Source: SHVO01 sp050246995 (GTDB taxonomy: Bacteria; Pseudomonadota; Alphaproteobacteria; Rhodospirillales; Rhodospirillaceae). From it: DNA of 64,000 bases. Made by a program: the position numbers and the translations under genes. The stretch covers positions 62,001 through 126,000 of the forward strand of contig JBFWVA010000009.1 of the NCBI GenBank assembly GCA_050246995.1, written 5' to 3'. The notes beneath the pieces were generated by a model, which ran no database searches, had not been told where the DNA came from, and saw only the letters and a program-made list of their open reading frames with translations. Numbering within the stretch: the first letter of the stretch is position 1; each line of letters opens with the position of its first letter. Below, in pieces: positions 26,326-33,670 of the stretch.

Positions 26326-26664
26326 ATGAAAAAGATCGAAGCGATTATCCGGCCCTTCAAGCTGGATGAAGTGAAGAAAGCGCTGAATGACATCGGCGTG
26401 CAGGGTTTGACCGTTCTCGAGGTCAAGGGTTTTGGCCGTCAGAAAGGCCACACCGAACTTTATCGCGGCGCCGAGTACGTGGTTGATCTCGTGCCGAAGG
26501 TGAAGATCGACGTTGTGGTGGACGACCCGCAGGTCGAAGCCGCCATCGAAGCGATCCGCGGGGCCGCGCAAAGCGGCAAGATCGGCGACGGCAAGATCTT
26601 CGTCTCGCCCATCAGCGAGGTCGTTCGTATCCGTACGGGCGAACGCGGCGCCGCCGCGATCTAA
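26326..26664 (+). CDS. glnK: P-II nitrogen regulatory protein (GlnK by context)
   Basis: Trimeric signal protein that reports 2-oxoglutarate, ATP/ADP and nitrogen status and blocks AmtB. 112 residues; the T-loop has the uridylylated Tyr51 (YRGAEYVVD). Residues do not clearly separate GlnB from GlnK, so the name rests on its place after amtB. The ATG follows an AGGAGACC ribosome site. It is the last gene of the sigma-54 unit. Confidence 0.93.
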   Translation: MKKIEAIIRPFKLDEVKKALNDIGVQGLTVLEVKGFGRQKGHTELYRGAEYVVDLVPKVKIDVVVDDPQVEAAIEAIRGAAQSGKIGDGKIFVSPISEVVRIRTGERGAAAI

Positions 26665-26720
26665 GTACGCGCGACTGCCCTTTCGTAGTTTTCGCAGGTC
26701 CCCCCAGGGACCTCACCTAG

Positions 26721-26758
26721 AGCCGGCCAGGGACCTCCCCCCTGCGCCGGCTTTTTTT
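26721..26758 (+). terminator. Rho-independent terminator after the P-II gene
   Basis: AGCCGGC ... GCCGGCT with a G/C-rich loop, then seven T residues, about 57 bp after the P-II stop codon. Confidence 0.9.
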
Positions 26759-26781
26759 ACGCAGCAGCTGACTCAGCTTAT

Positions 26782-26968
26782 CGTCATCCTTGACGCGAAG
26801 TGTCGAGGATCCAGGGGTATTTTGTTTTTGGCTCTTTTTCTGGTCATCCTGGGCGAATGCCCAGGATCCAGGGTCGCTTGGCGCAATGCATGCCGCGAGC
26901 TCACCGGGCATTGCAGCATACGGCGTTTGAAAACCCTGGATCCTCGCGGCTGCGCCGCGAGGATGACC
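26782..26968. repeat. REP-like composite palindromic elements, copies 2 and 3
   Basis: Starts with the left half seen at 16245 (CGTCATCCTTG-acgcgaagtg-TCGAGGATCCAGGGG), then a second hairpin GTCATCCTGGGCGAATGCCC-aggatcc, then an inverted third copy ending GCGGCTGCGCCGC-GAGGATGACC. The hairpin arms differ between copies but keep pairing. It fills most of the gap between the nitrogen operon and the next gene; nothing else is visible there. Confidence 0.8.
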
Positions 26969-26978
26969 AAGGAAATAG

Positions 26979-28352
26979 CTACGCCGGCGCTCCCGTCACC
27001 ACACCCGCTTCCTTCATGAACGCGCTCGCCACCGGGGCCATCCGCGCCTCGGTGAACATGGGGCCCACGAGCTGGATGCCGAACGGAAGGCCGCGATTGT
27101 TGATCCCCGCCGGCACAGCGAAAGCTGCGAGATCGAGGATATTTCCAAACCCGGTGTAGAAGCTAAACTTCCACGGCAGCGCGATGGGATCGGCTTCCAC
27201 TTCGGCGGCGGTGGATTGGAGGGGCGATGTCGGCACCAGCAGGAAATCCGCGCCGGCGAAAATATCGGCCGCCTGGCGCCTAAGGGCTTCGAGCTTATGC
27301 ATCCCCGCGAACACTTCCGTGGCCTTGCGGTCCTTGTTGCCCAGGATCAACTTCACAACGTTGGGGTGACACTCGGCTTCGTGTGCTTCCATGAAAGCGC
27401 CGAGGTCCACGACGCGCTCGGCGATGAAGCCGGCACCATACAGAAGGCCCCCCGCATCGCGGAACGGCGCAAAATCCACCTCGATCTTCTTGCCGCCGAT
27501 ACGCTCCATGGTCGCCACGGCGGCGGCGAACATCTGTGCGTTCTCGGTATCGCCGAAGAACTCGAGATCGGCCGCTTTGGGAACCGCGAAGGTGAATTCA
27601 CCCGGCGCGCGCGCCGGGATCGAAACGCGCACGCGCGAATAAATGTCAGCCGGATCCATCTCCGCCAGCGCATCGAGCACGGTCATGCTGTCCTCGACGC
27701 TGTGGGCCAGCACGGCCACGCAATCAATCGATCGGTTACACGGCACCACGCCCGCTGCCGAGATAACGCCGCGCGTCGGCTTCAGACCGACGATGTTGTT
27801 GAAGGCCGCCGGGATACGCCCCGAACCTGCCGTGTCGCTCCCCAGCGCGAAAGGCACGATGCCCGCACCCACCACCACCGCCGAGCCCGAACTCGATCCA
27901 CCGGCCACATAGTCGCGCCCGAACACCGAGCGCGGCGTGCCGTAGGGCGAACGCAGGCCCGCCGTGCCGGTCGCGAATTGATCCATGTTGGTCTTGCCGA
28001 TGATCACCGCGCCCGCGGCCTCCAGGCGGCGCACGGAGAACGCGGTCTCTTTTGGGCTGTAAGCGTAGGCGGGACACGCCGCCGTCGTCTCATAGCCGGC
28101 AAGGTCCATATTGTCCTTGATGGCGCAGGGCATGCCGAACAACGGCATCTTCGCGCGCGCGGCCGCGTCGAGACTCTCCAACGCCTTCACGCGCGCGTTC
28201 AAGGCGTCCGCGGGAATGCGCGTGATCCAGACACCGCTTTGCTGAACGTAGCGATCCGCGCGGTGCACCGCCTCCTGAACCACATCGGCAACCCGCGCTC
28301 CGGCGGCATATGCGGCGCGAATCTCGGAAAGCGTGAAACGCAGGTTTTTCAT
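26979..28352 (-). CDS. Allophanate hydrolase-like amidase (AtzF N-domain type)
   Basis: Amidase-signature enzyme, 457 residues, probably cytosolic (no signal). The Ser-cisSer-Lys triad is visible: Lys in CAIKDNMDLAG, cis-Ser in GGSSSGSAVVVGAG and nucleophile in SDTAGSGRIPAAF. The last motif and the N-terminal pattern fit allophanate hydrolase (last step of urea carboxylase-type urea breakdown). The C-terminal AtzF domain is missing, and no urea carboxylase gene is nearby. ATG 28352 follows GAGGGGG; an extension to 28475 lacks support. It lies next to the nitrogen genes but on the other strand. Confidence 0.75.
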   Translation of the reverse strand: MKNLRFTLSEIRAAYAAGARVADVVQEAVHRADRYVQQSGVWITRIPADALNARVKALESLDAAARAKMPLFGMPCAIKDNMDLAGYETTAACPAYAYSPKETAFSVRRLEAAGAVIIGKTNMDQFATGTAGLRSPYGTPRSVFGRDYVAGGSSSGSAVVVGAGIVPFALGSDTAGSGRIPAAFNNIVGLKPTRGVISAAGVVPCNRSIDCVAVLAHSVEDSMTVLDALAEMDPADIYSRVRVSIPARAPGEFTFAVPKAADLEFFGDTENAQMFAAAVATMERIGGKKIEVDFAPFRDAGGLLYGAGFIAERVVDLGAFMEAHEAECHPNVVKLILGNKDRKATEVFAGMHKLEALRRQAADIFAGADFLLVPTSPLQSTAAEVEADPIALPWKFSFYTGFGNILDLAAFAVPAGINNRGLPFGIQLVGPMFTEARMAPVASAFMKEAGVVTGAPA

Positions 28353-28417
28353 CGGACGGCGCCCCCTCGAAGACCTTGTAAGCGATTTCCCGCCCATGTT
28401 CGGTCGGATATTTTGCT

Positions 28418-28430
28418 TGTGCAGTGCACA
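28418..28430. promoter_or_regulatory. Perfect 13-bp palindrome, candidate operator
   Basis: TGTGCA-G-TGCACA in the gap between the allophanate hydrolase-like gene and pckG. It could bind a dimeric repressor for either gene; the regulator is unknown. Confidence 0.35.
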
Positions 28431-28617
28431 CTTGGCAGACGTCGGCAGCGTAAGTAGTCCGTTTTTGCGCGTCAATTCCGCGCACTTGTAAGCTCATCTT
28501 ACGAAGTCGCCGGATTTATCCAAAGATGAACTGGATTTTACCGAAACACCCCCTTGCACTTAAGGGTCTCGGATGCAAAGAACGGCCAGAACATCGACGT
28601 TTTTTGAAGGGACTACG

Positions 28618-30441
28618 GTGAATAAGGACGTACGTGTGGCCACCAGCAACACCAAACTGAATGAGCTGGTGAATAAGATGGCGACCCTGTGCAAACCGGA
28701 TCGCATTCACTGGTGTGACGGCTCGCAAGAAGAATACGACGCGCTGTGCGACCAGATGGTCAAGGGCGGAACATTCATCCGTCTCGACGAACAGAAGCGC
28801 CCCAACTCCTATCTCTGCCGCTCGCACCCGGGCGACGTTGCGCGTGTCGAACACCGCACCTTCATCTGCACGAAGGACAAGGAAGACACCGGCCCGACCA
28901 ATAACTGGGCCGACCCGGCCGAGATGCGCGAAACCCTCAACGGGCTTTTCGCCGGCTGTATGCGTGGACGCACAATGTACGTCATCCCCTTCTCGATGGG
29001 CCCGCTCGGCTCGGATATCGCCCACATCGGCATCCAGATCACCGACTCTGCTTATGCCGCGGTGAACATGCGCATCATGACCCGCATGGGTAAGAGCGTC
29101 CTCGACGTTCTCGGCAACGGCGACTTCGTCCCGTGCGTCCACTCCGTCGGCGCCCCGCTTGAGCCCGGCCAGAAAGACGTCGCGTGGCCCTGCAACGACA
29201 ACAAGTACATCGTGCATTTCCCGGAAAGCCACGAGATCTGGTCGTTCGGGTCCGGCTACGGCGGCAATGCCCTTCTCGGCAAGAAGTGCTTCGCGCTCCG
29301 CATCGCCTCCGTGATGGCCAAGGAAGAAGGCTGGCTCGCCGAGCACATGCTCATCGTCGGCCTTGAGTCGCCGAAGGGTGAAAAGACCTACGTCGGTGCG
29401 GCCTTCCCGTCCGCCTGCGGCAAGACCAACCTCGCCATGATCATTCCGCCCCAGGGCTTCGAAGGCTGGAAAGCCTGGACCGTGGGCGACGACATCGCCT
29501 GGATCAAACCAGCCGCCGACGGCACCTTGCGCGCCATCAACCCGGAAGCGGGTTACTTTGGTGTGGCCCCCGGCACCTCGGTCAAAACCAACCCGAATGC
29601 GATGAAGCTCGTCGAGCGTAATTGCATCTTCACCAACGTCGCGCTTACCGACGATGGGGATGTGTGGTGGGAAGGCATGACCGACGAGGCCCCCGCGCAC
29701 CTCATCGACTGGCAGGGCAAGGATTGGACGCCGGGTTGCGGCCGTCCCGCCGCGCATCCGAACGCGCGCTTCACTGCGCCGGCCACGCTATGCCCGATCC
29801 TTGATCCGTCATGGGATGACCCGAAGGGCGTGCCCATCAGTGCGTTCGTCTTCGGCGGCCGTATGAGCCACACCTTCCCGCTGGTGTTCCAGTCCTTCGA
29901 TTGGAATCACGGCGTTTATCTCGCCGCTACGATGGGCTCCGAAGCCACCGCCGCCGCCGAGAACCAGGCCGCCGTTCGCCGCGATCCGATGGCGATGCTG
30001 CCGTTCTGCGGCTACAACATGGCCGACTACTTCTCGCACTGGCTCTCGATCGGCGAGAAATTGAAGAACCCGCCCGCGATCTTCCGCGTGAACTGGTTCC
30101 GCAAGGACGAACACGGCAAGTTCATGTGGCCCGGCTACGGCCAGAACATGCGCGCCCTCGCCTGGATCGTGGACCGCGTCCATGGCCGCGGCGAAGCGGT
30201 GGAAAGCCCGTTCGGCTTCATGCCGCGCTATCAGGACCTGAGGTGGGAAGGTCTCGCCTTCGATCAGTCGAAGTTCAAGAGCCTCATGCAGATCGACCGT
30301 ACGGCCGCGTTGCGTGAGATTGACGATCAGAAGAGCCTGTTCGACCGCTTCGGCCCGCGTACGCCCGCCGTGCTCATCAAGCAGCAAGGCGAAGTGCGCA
30401 AGCGCGTCGAAAGCGCCGCCGAAGTTTGGAACGCCGCGTAA
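28618..30441 (+). CDS. pckG: Phosphoenolpyruvate carboxykinase, GTP type
   Basis: Converts oxaloacetate and GTP to PEP, CO2 and GDP, the entry to gluconeogenesis. 607 residues; GTP-PEPCK marks are RTMYVIPFSMGPLGS, the kinase-1a loop FPSACGKTNLAM with its reactive Cys, and NPEAGYFGVAPGTS. The GTG at 28618 follows GAAGGGA and is preferred to an ATG at 28573 that lacks a ribosome site. Many alphaproteobacteria use the unrelated ATP form (PckA) instead. The gene stands alone with its own terminator. Confidence 0.95.
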   Translation: MNKDVRVATSNTKLNELVNKMATLCKPDRIHWCDGSQEEYDALCDQMVKGGTFIRLDEQKRPNSYLCRSHPGDVARVEHRTFICTKDKEDTGPTNNWADPAEMRETLNGLFAGCMRGRTMYVIPFSMGPLGSDIAHIGIQITDSAYAAVNMRIMTRMGKSVLDVLGNGDFVPCVHSVGAPLEPGQKDVAWPCNDNKYIVHFPESHEIWSFGSGYGGNALLGKKCFALRIASVMAKEEGWLAEHMLIVGLESPKGEKTYVGAAFPSACGKTNLAMIIPPQGFEGWKAWTVGDDIAWIKPAADGTLRAINPEAGYFGVAPGTSVKTNPNAMKLVERNCIFTNVALTDDGDVWWEGMTDEAPAHLIDWQGKDWTPGCGRPAAHPNARFTAPATLCPILDPSWDDPKGVPISAFVFGGRMSHTFPLVFQSFDWNHGVYLAATMGSEATAAAENQAAVRRDPMAMLPFCGYNMADYFSHWLSIGEKLKNPPAIFRVNWFRKDEHGKFMWPGYGQNMRALAWIVDRVHGRGEAVESPFGFMPRYQDLRWEGLAFDQSKFKSLMQIDRTAALREIDDQKSLFDRFGPRTPAVLIKQQGEVRKRVESAAEVWNAA

Positions 30442-30461
30442 GCGCTTCAAAGACGAAAAAC

Positions 30462-30494
30462 AAAAAGGCCCGGAGAAACACTCCGGGCCTTTTT
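30462..30494. terminator. Bidirectional terminator between pckG and the DUF2939 gene
   Basis: AAAAAGGCCCGGAG, loop AAACA, CTCCGGGCCTTTTT. Perfect stem with A/T tracts on both sides, between convergent genes. Confidence 0.93.
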
Positions 30495-30506
30495 CTTTAT
30501 CTGCGG

Positions 30507-31016
30507 CTACTGCGCCGCGTCTTTCGGCTGTAACCGGACGCCTGTCCAACGCCAACTCAAACCTTGGCGGCTGAGGATTAACGTGGCGTCGGGTTTTTCC
30601 GCCTGCGTGACAACCGCACGGTCCCAGGCCTCATAGGAGATATCGAAGTCGGCAAGAACGTTGTCCTTGTTCAGCCCTTCCTCCACGCCTTTCGTCGAGG
30701 TCATCATCGCGAGGCCCGCGGGGGTGGCGATTTTATCGACCATCACCTCGACCATCTTGCTTGCGAACAACTTACCCATGGCGACCATCTCCGGATCACC
30801 TCCGGATCTTTCCTCCATCCGGGCCGTCATAGCGGCGGCAATCTGCTCTTTCATGCTCTCGCGCAGGACGGGAAAATCGATATGAGCGGCCAGCGCCGCC
30901 TCATCTTGCGCGACGATCCCATCGCGGATTTCGTTCAGGGCGAGGTACGGTCCGGCTGCGACGTAACCTGCGGCCAGCAGCACAAGGGCCGCACCGGCGA
31001 GATAGATCTTCTTCAT
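30507..31016 (-). CDS. DUF2939-domain membrane-anchored protein
   Basis: 169 residues with one N-terminal hydrophobic helix (signal or anchor, no clear cleavage site), followed by the DUF2939 pattern (GPYLALNEIRDGIVAQDEAALAAHIDFPVLRESMK). Function unknown; members are periplasm-facing. ATG 31016 is used. It is convergent with pckG. Confidence 0.75.
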   Translation of the reverse strand: MKKIYLAGAALVLLAAGYVAAGPYLALNEIRDGIVAQDEAALAAHIDFPVLRESMKEQIAAAMTARMEERSGGDPEMVAMGKLFASKMVEVMVDKIATPAGLAMMTSTKGVEEGLNKDNVLADFDISYEAWDRAVVTQAEKPDATLILSRQGLSWRWTGVRLQPKDAAQ

Positions 31017-31122
31017 GACACTCCTAGTTCCGAGCGCCAAGATAGCAGCTTTCTTCCGGAATCAGAAAAGCCCCAGCGGCACGCGCGGGCCTTTTATTTT
31101 CGTATAAGCGTGCGACGGCTTG

Positions 31123-31803
31123 TTAGGCCGTAACGGATCCGCGCATCCATTTCAGGAACGCAACCCCCAACACCAATGCGATGACTTGTGCCGCGATAAA
31201 GGCCGGTGCATCGGCGCCGCGAATACCGGCGAAGGTATCCGTAAAGGACCGCGCGATGGTGACGGCCGGATTGGCGAACGAGGTCGATGAGGTAAACCAG
31301 TAAGCACCGCCGATATAGGACGCGACGACGGCCCCGACGGTCTGCGTGCCGCAGGGGGAGCAGCGGGCGATAGCGATGAGCAAACCAAACGTGGCGATAA
31401 TCTCCCCGGCCCAGACGCCCGGCCCAAAACGCACATGACCGCTGGCCTGCAGAAGCGAAAGGTCGAACATCACATGAGCGAGGCAAACGCCCGAGATGGC
31501 TCCCGCAACCTGCATCACGATGTAGATCGGCGCTCGCGATTTGGGAAAACCGTTCAGAAACACCGCCGCGAGCGTCACGATGGGATTCATATGCGCGCCC
31601 GACACATTGCCGAACGACAAGATGAGCATGTAAAGCGCTCCGCTTGTCGCAAGCGCGTTGGCCAGGAGCGCTAGGCCTGCGTTCCCGCCGCTCAAGCGTT
31701 CGGCGGCTATGCCGGAACCGACCACGGCGATAAGCAGGAAAGCGGTGGCGACGAATTCACTCACCGCGGCCTGGGCAAGCGCCGGTTGAACGGGCTCACT
31801 CAC
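31123..31803 (-). CDS. aqpS: Aquaglyceroporin of the arsenic operon (AqpS type)
   Basis: MIP-family channel, 226 residues, six transmembrane helices. The two half-helix motifs are HMNPIVTLA (Ile in place of the usual Ala) and FANPAVTIARSFTD. It overlaps arsC by 4 bp in an arsR-arsC-aqpS operon; in Sinorhizobium meliloti AqpS replaces an arsenite pump, letting arsenite made by ArsC leave the cell. No ArsB or Acr3 gene is present here. Confidence 0.85.
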   Translation of the reverse strand: MSEPVQPALAQAAVSEFVATAFLLIAVVGSGIAAERLSGGNAGLALLANALATSGALYMLILSFGNVSGAHMNPIVTLAAVFLNGFPKSRAPIYIVMQVAGAISGVCLAHVMFDLSLLQASGHVRFGPGVWAGEIIATFGLLIAIARCSPCGTQTVGAVVASYIGGAYWFTSSTSFANPAVTIARSFTDTFAGIRGADAPAFIAAQVIALVLGVAFLKWMRGSVTA

Positions 31804-32300
31804 CGGCCTTTCTCCGGGACCAGCTTTCCTGCTTCCGAAAGCCTTGCCTGGATGTCGGCACTCTTCAGTTCCTTGAAACGGAATGTCAGGAAGAATTGCA
31901 CGCGCAGTTGCAGGATATGAAAGGCCTCCTGGAATACCGCCAGCCGCTCTTCATGCGTGCCTGTTGCCGCTGCCGGATCGGGCAGCCCCCAGTGTGCGCT
32001 CACGGGATGCCCCGGCCAAATCGGACAAACCTCCCCGGCGGCCTGGTCGCATACCGTGAGAATGTAATCCATGTGCGGCGCGCCGGGGCCGGCAAATTCA
32101 TTCCAGCTTTTGCTGCGCAGTCCGTCGGTAGGCAAATGCATGCGCCGCAGCGTCTCAATCGCCAGCGGGTGCACCTCGCCCTTGGGGAAGCTCCCGGCGC
32201 TGTAGGCTCGGAATTGATCTTTGCCCCAATAATTCAAAAGTCCTTCGGCCAGGATGCTGCGCGCCGAATTGCCTGTGCACAGAAAAAGCACGTTACGCAT
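31800..32300 (-). CDS. arsC: Arsenate reductase, low-molecular-weight phosphatase type
   Basis: Reduces arsenate to arsenite. 166 residues; ATG 32300 puts the CX5R loop at the very start (C8-TGNSA-R14), with two further Cys in TVCDQAAGEVCP that fit a thioredoxin-type reaction, and the general-acid loop in WGLPDPA. An upstream Arg-rich open extension would overlap arsR and is rejected. It overlaps arsR by 8 bp and aqpS by 4 bp, so translation is coupled. Confidence 0.92.
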   Translation of the reverse strand: MRNVLFLCTGNSARSILAEGLLNYWGKDQFRAYSAGSFPKGEVHPLAIETLRRMHLPTDGLRSKSWNEFAGPGAPHMDYILTVCDQAAGEVCPIWPGHPVSAHWGLPDPAAATGTHEERLAVFQEAFHILQLRVQFFLTFRFKELKSADIQARLSEAGKLVPEKGR

Positions 32301-32658
32301 TCTTTTTGATTTTCTTTTGTTTGAGGGACGCCCTCTTCGGCTCGCAGACCGGCGTGCAGGGCGCACCGCCGCAGCAATTTTCCGTGAGATAGGCGACAAG
32401 GCCGTTCATGCGCGCAAAATCCGCCGTCTGAATCAACCGCCGCCCGTCGCGGCGTGCCTGAATAAGGCCCGCGTGCTTCAATTGGCTAAGGTGAAACGAA
32501 AGCGTCGCGCCCGGCATCTCCAGCTTGGCGGCGAGCTCGCCGACAACCAATCCTTTCGGACCCGCTTGAACCAGCAGGCGGAATATTTCCAAACGCCCTT
32601 CATGGGCTAACGCGGACAGGGCCGCGGCCGCGGCCGCGGCCGCGATCACTGATTCCAT
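32293..32658 (-). CDS. arsR: ArsR-family arsenic-responsive repressor
   Basis: Winged-helix repressor, 121 residues, first gene of arsR-arsC-aqpS. The helix-turn-helix is around PGATLSFHLSQLKHAGLI. The As(III)-binding cysteines are not in the helix but in the C-terminal tail (ENCCGGAPCTPVC), a variant seen in several alphaproteobacterial ArsR. A run of eight alanines follows the first five residues. It probably binds the inverted repeat overlapping its own start codon. Confidence 0.9.
   Translation of the reverse strand: MESVIAAAAAAAALSALAHEGRLEIFRLLVQAGPKGLVVGELAAKLEMPGATLSFHLSQLKHAGLIQARRDGRRLIQTADFARMNGLVAYLTENCCGGAPCTPVCEPKRASLKQKKIKKNA
32621..32644. repeat. Four tandem GCCGCG units inside arsR
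   Basis: A 24-bp perfect six-base tandem repeat that codes for the poly-alanine run near the ArsR N-terminus. Repeat-number change would alter the run length in frame. Confidence 0.9.
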
Positions 32659-32680
32659 ATTTCTAGAATATTAGAAATAT
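32657..32680. promoter_or_regulatory. ArsR operator
   Basis: Perfect inverted repeat ATATTTCTA-GAATAT-TAGAAATAT directly at and upstream of the arsR start codon, in AT-rich sequence. Position and symmetry fit autorepression of the arsenic operon. Confidence 0.75.
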
Positions 32681-32703
32681 AATATGAGTCAACGCACCGA
32701 ATC

Positions 32704-32737
32704 AAAAAGGGCTCCGAACCTAAGTCCGGAGCCCTTT
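32704..32737 (-). terminator. Terminator downstream of the cytochrome c gene
   Basis: On the minus strand, AAAGGGCTCCGG pairs with CGGAGCCCTTT and is followed by a T run (CCCTTTTTG). It ends the cytochrome c transcript and separates it from the arsenic operon. Confidence 0.85.
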
Positions 32738-32766
32738 CGGCGTCCACGTTTTGCGTGGATGAATCG

Positions 32767-33141
32767 CTAGTCTTTCGTCGCTTCGAGCACGTAGGCGACG
32801 ATGTTGGCGCGCACTTCCGGGTTCGGCACGCCGACGAATGGCATCTTGGTGCCCTTCACATATTCCTGCGGCTTCACGAGGTACTTCATCAATTCCTCTT
32901 CGCTCCACGTGATGCCGGCGTTCTTCATGGCTGGGGAATAGGCGTACTCGGGGTGATTGGTGCCCGACTTCTTGCCGATGAGCCCGTGCAGGTTCGGACC
33001 AATCTTGTTCGGGCCGCCCTTTTCCACAGTGTGGCAGGCGCCGCATGGCGCGAACTGCTTCTTACCCGCGACCGGGTCCCCAGCAGCCTGAGCCGCCACC
33101 GGCGCCAGCAGCATCGACGCCAAAATCAGTGCCTTACGCAT
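32767..33141 (-). CDS. Periplasmic class I cytochrome c
   Basis: Small soluble electron carrier of the cytochrome c2/c550 kind. 124 residues with a Sec signal (ending AAQA) and one CxxCH haem site at C33-C36-H37 (CGACH). The distal ligand is the Met in TKMPFVG. ATG 33141 is chosen; the frame stays open far upstream over the ferritin-like gene on the other strand, which is not coding. It would carry electrons between bc1 and a terminal oxidase. Confidence 0.94.
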   Translation of the reverse strand: MRKALILASMLLAPVAAQAAGDPVAGKKQFAPCGACHTVEKGGPNKIGPNLHGLIGKKSGTNHPEYAYSPAMKNAGITWSEEELMKYLVKPQEYVKGTKMPFVGVPNPEVRANIVAYVLEATKD

Positions 33142-33279
33142 TTCCGTTCCCTTTGCTTGTAACAATCCCAAGCCTTTATCGGCCCTTGGCCCGCCGAATA
33201 ACGCGGAATACCCTGGCCGGGCAAGGCCTCTCTTATCTCCCATCAAGCCCCTGAAAAGTGGCGGTTTTTTGAGGGGATA

Positions 33280-33305
33280 AGAACAAATCGGCGTGAACAC
33301 ACGTT
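33280..33305 (+). promoter_or_regulatory. EcfG-like promoter before the ferritin-like gene
   Basis: AGAAC-N17-CGTT, one base from the general-stress consensus GGAAC-N16/17-CGTT and 34 bp before the start codon. Confidence 0.45.
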
Positions 33306-33339
33306 CAAGACGCATCCCCTTTTTTGAAAGGCTCGAAAA

Positions 33340-33648
33340 ATGGCTAGTGACCATCTCCATGCCCCGCGTGAGCGCCTGCGCAAGGAAACCATCCATATGC
33401 ACCAAGCCATCACGTCCCTGATGGAAGAGTTGGAAGCGGTGGACTGGTACCAGCAGCGCGCCGACGACTGCGACGACGTCGCCCTGAAGGCGGTGCTGCT
33501 CCACAACATGCGCGAGGAGATCGAGCACGCCGCCATGACCCTCGAGTGGATCCGGCGTAACAGCAAGGACTTCGATAAGGAGTTGAAGGAGTATCTGTTC
33601 TCGGAAGGCGATATCGTCGCCAAGGAACACGAAGCCGAAGGCCACTAA
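33340..33648 (+). CDS. Encapsulated-ferritin-like protein (EncFtn family)
   Basis: Two-helix ferritin half that assembles into rings and oxidises iron. 102 residues, with MEELEAVDWYQQR and MREEIEHAAMTLEWIRRN. By alignment with Rhodospirillum EncFtn the iron ligands are Glu30, Glu60 and His63, all present. The C-terminus (DIVAKEHEAEGH) lacks a clear encapsulin-targeting tail, and no encapsulin shell gene is in the window, unlike the usual pair. ATG 33340 follows GAAAGG. It may act free in the cytosol or have a distant shell. Confidence 0.8.
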   Translation: MASDHLHAPRERLRKETIHMHQAITSLMEELEAVDWYQQRADDCDDVALKAVLLHNMREEIEHAAMTLEWIRRNSKDFDKELKEYLFSEGDIVAKEHEAEGH

Positions 33649-33670
33649 GGGCGCGCCCGCGTGCGCGTCT

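Noticed and set aside
30507..33141. Arsenic operon as part of a recently acquired island
   Set aside because: No mobile genes, tRNA or direct repeats flank it and its codon use looks like the neighbours by eye.
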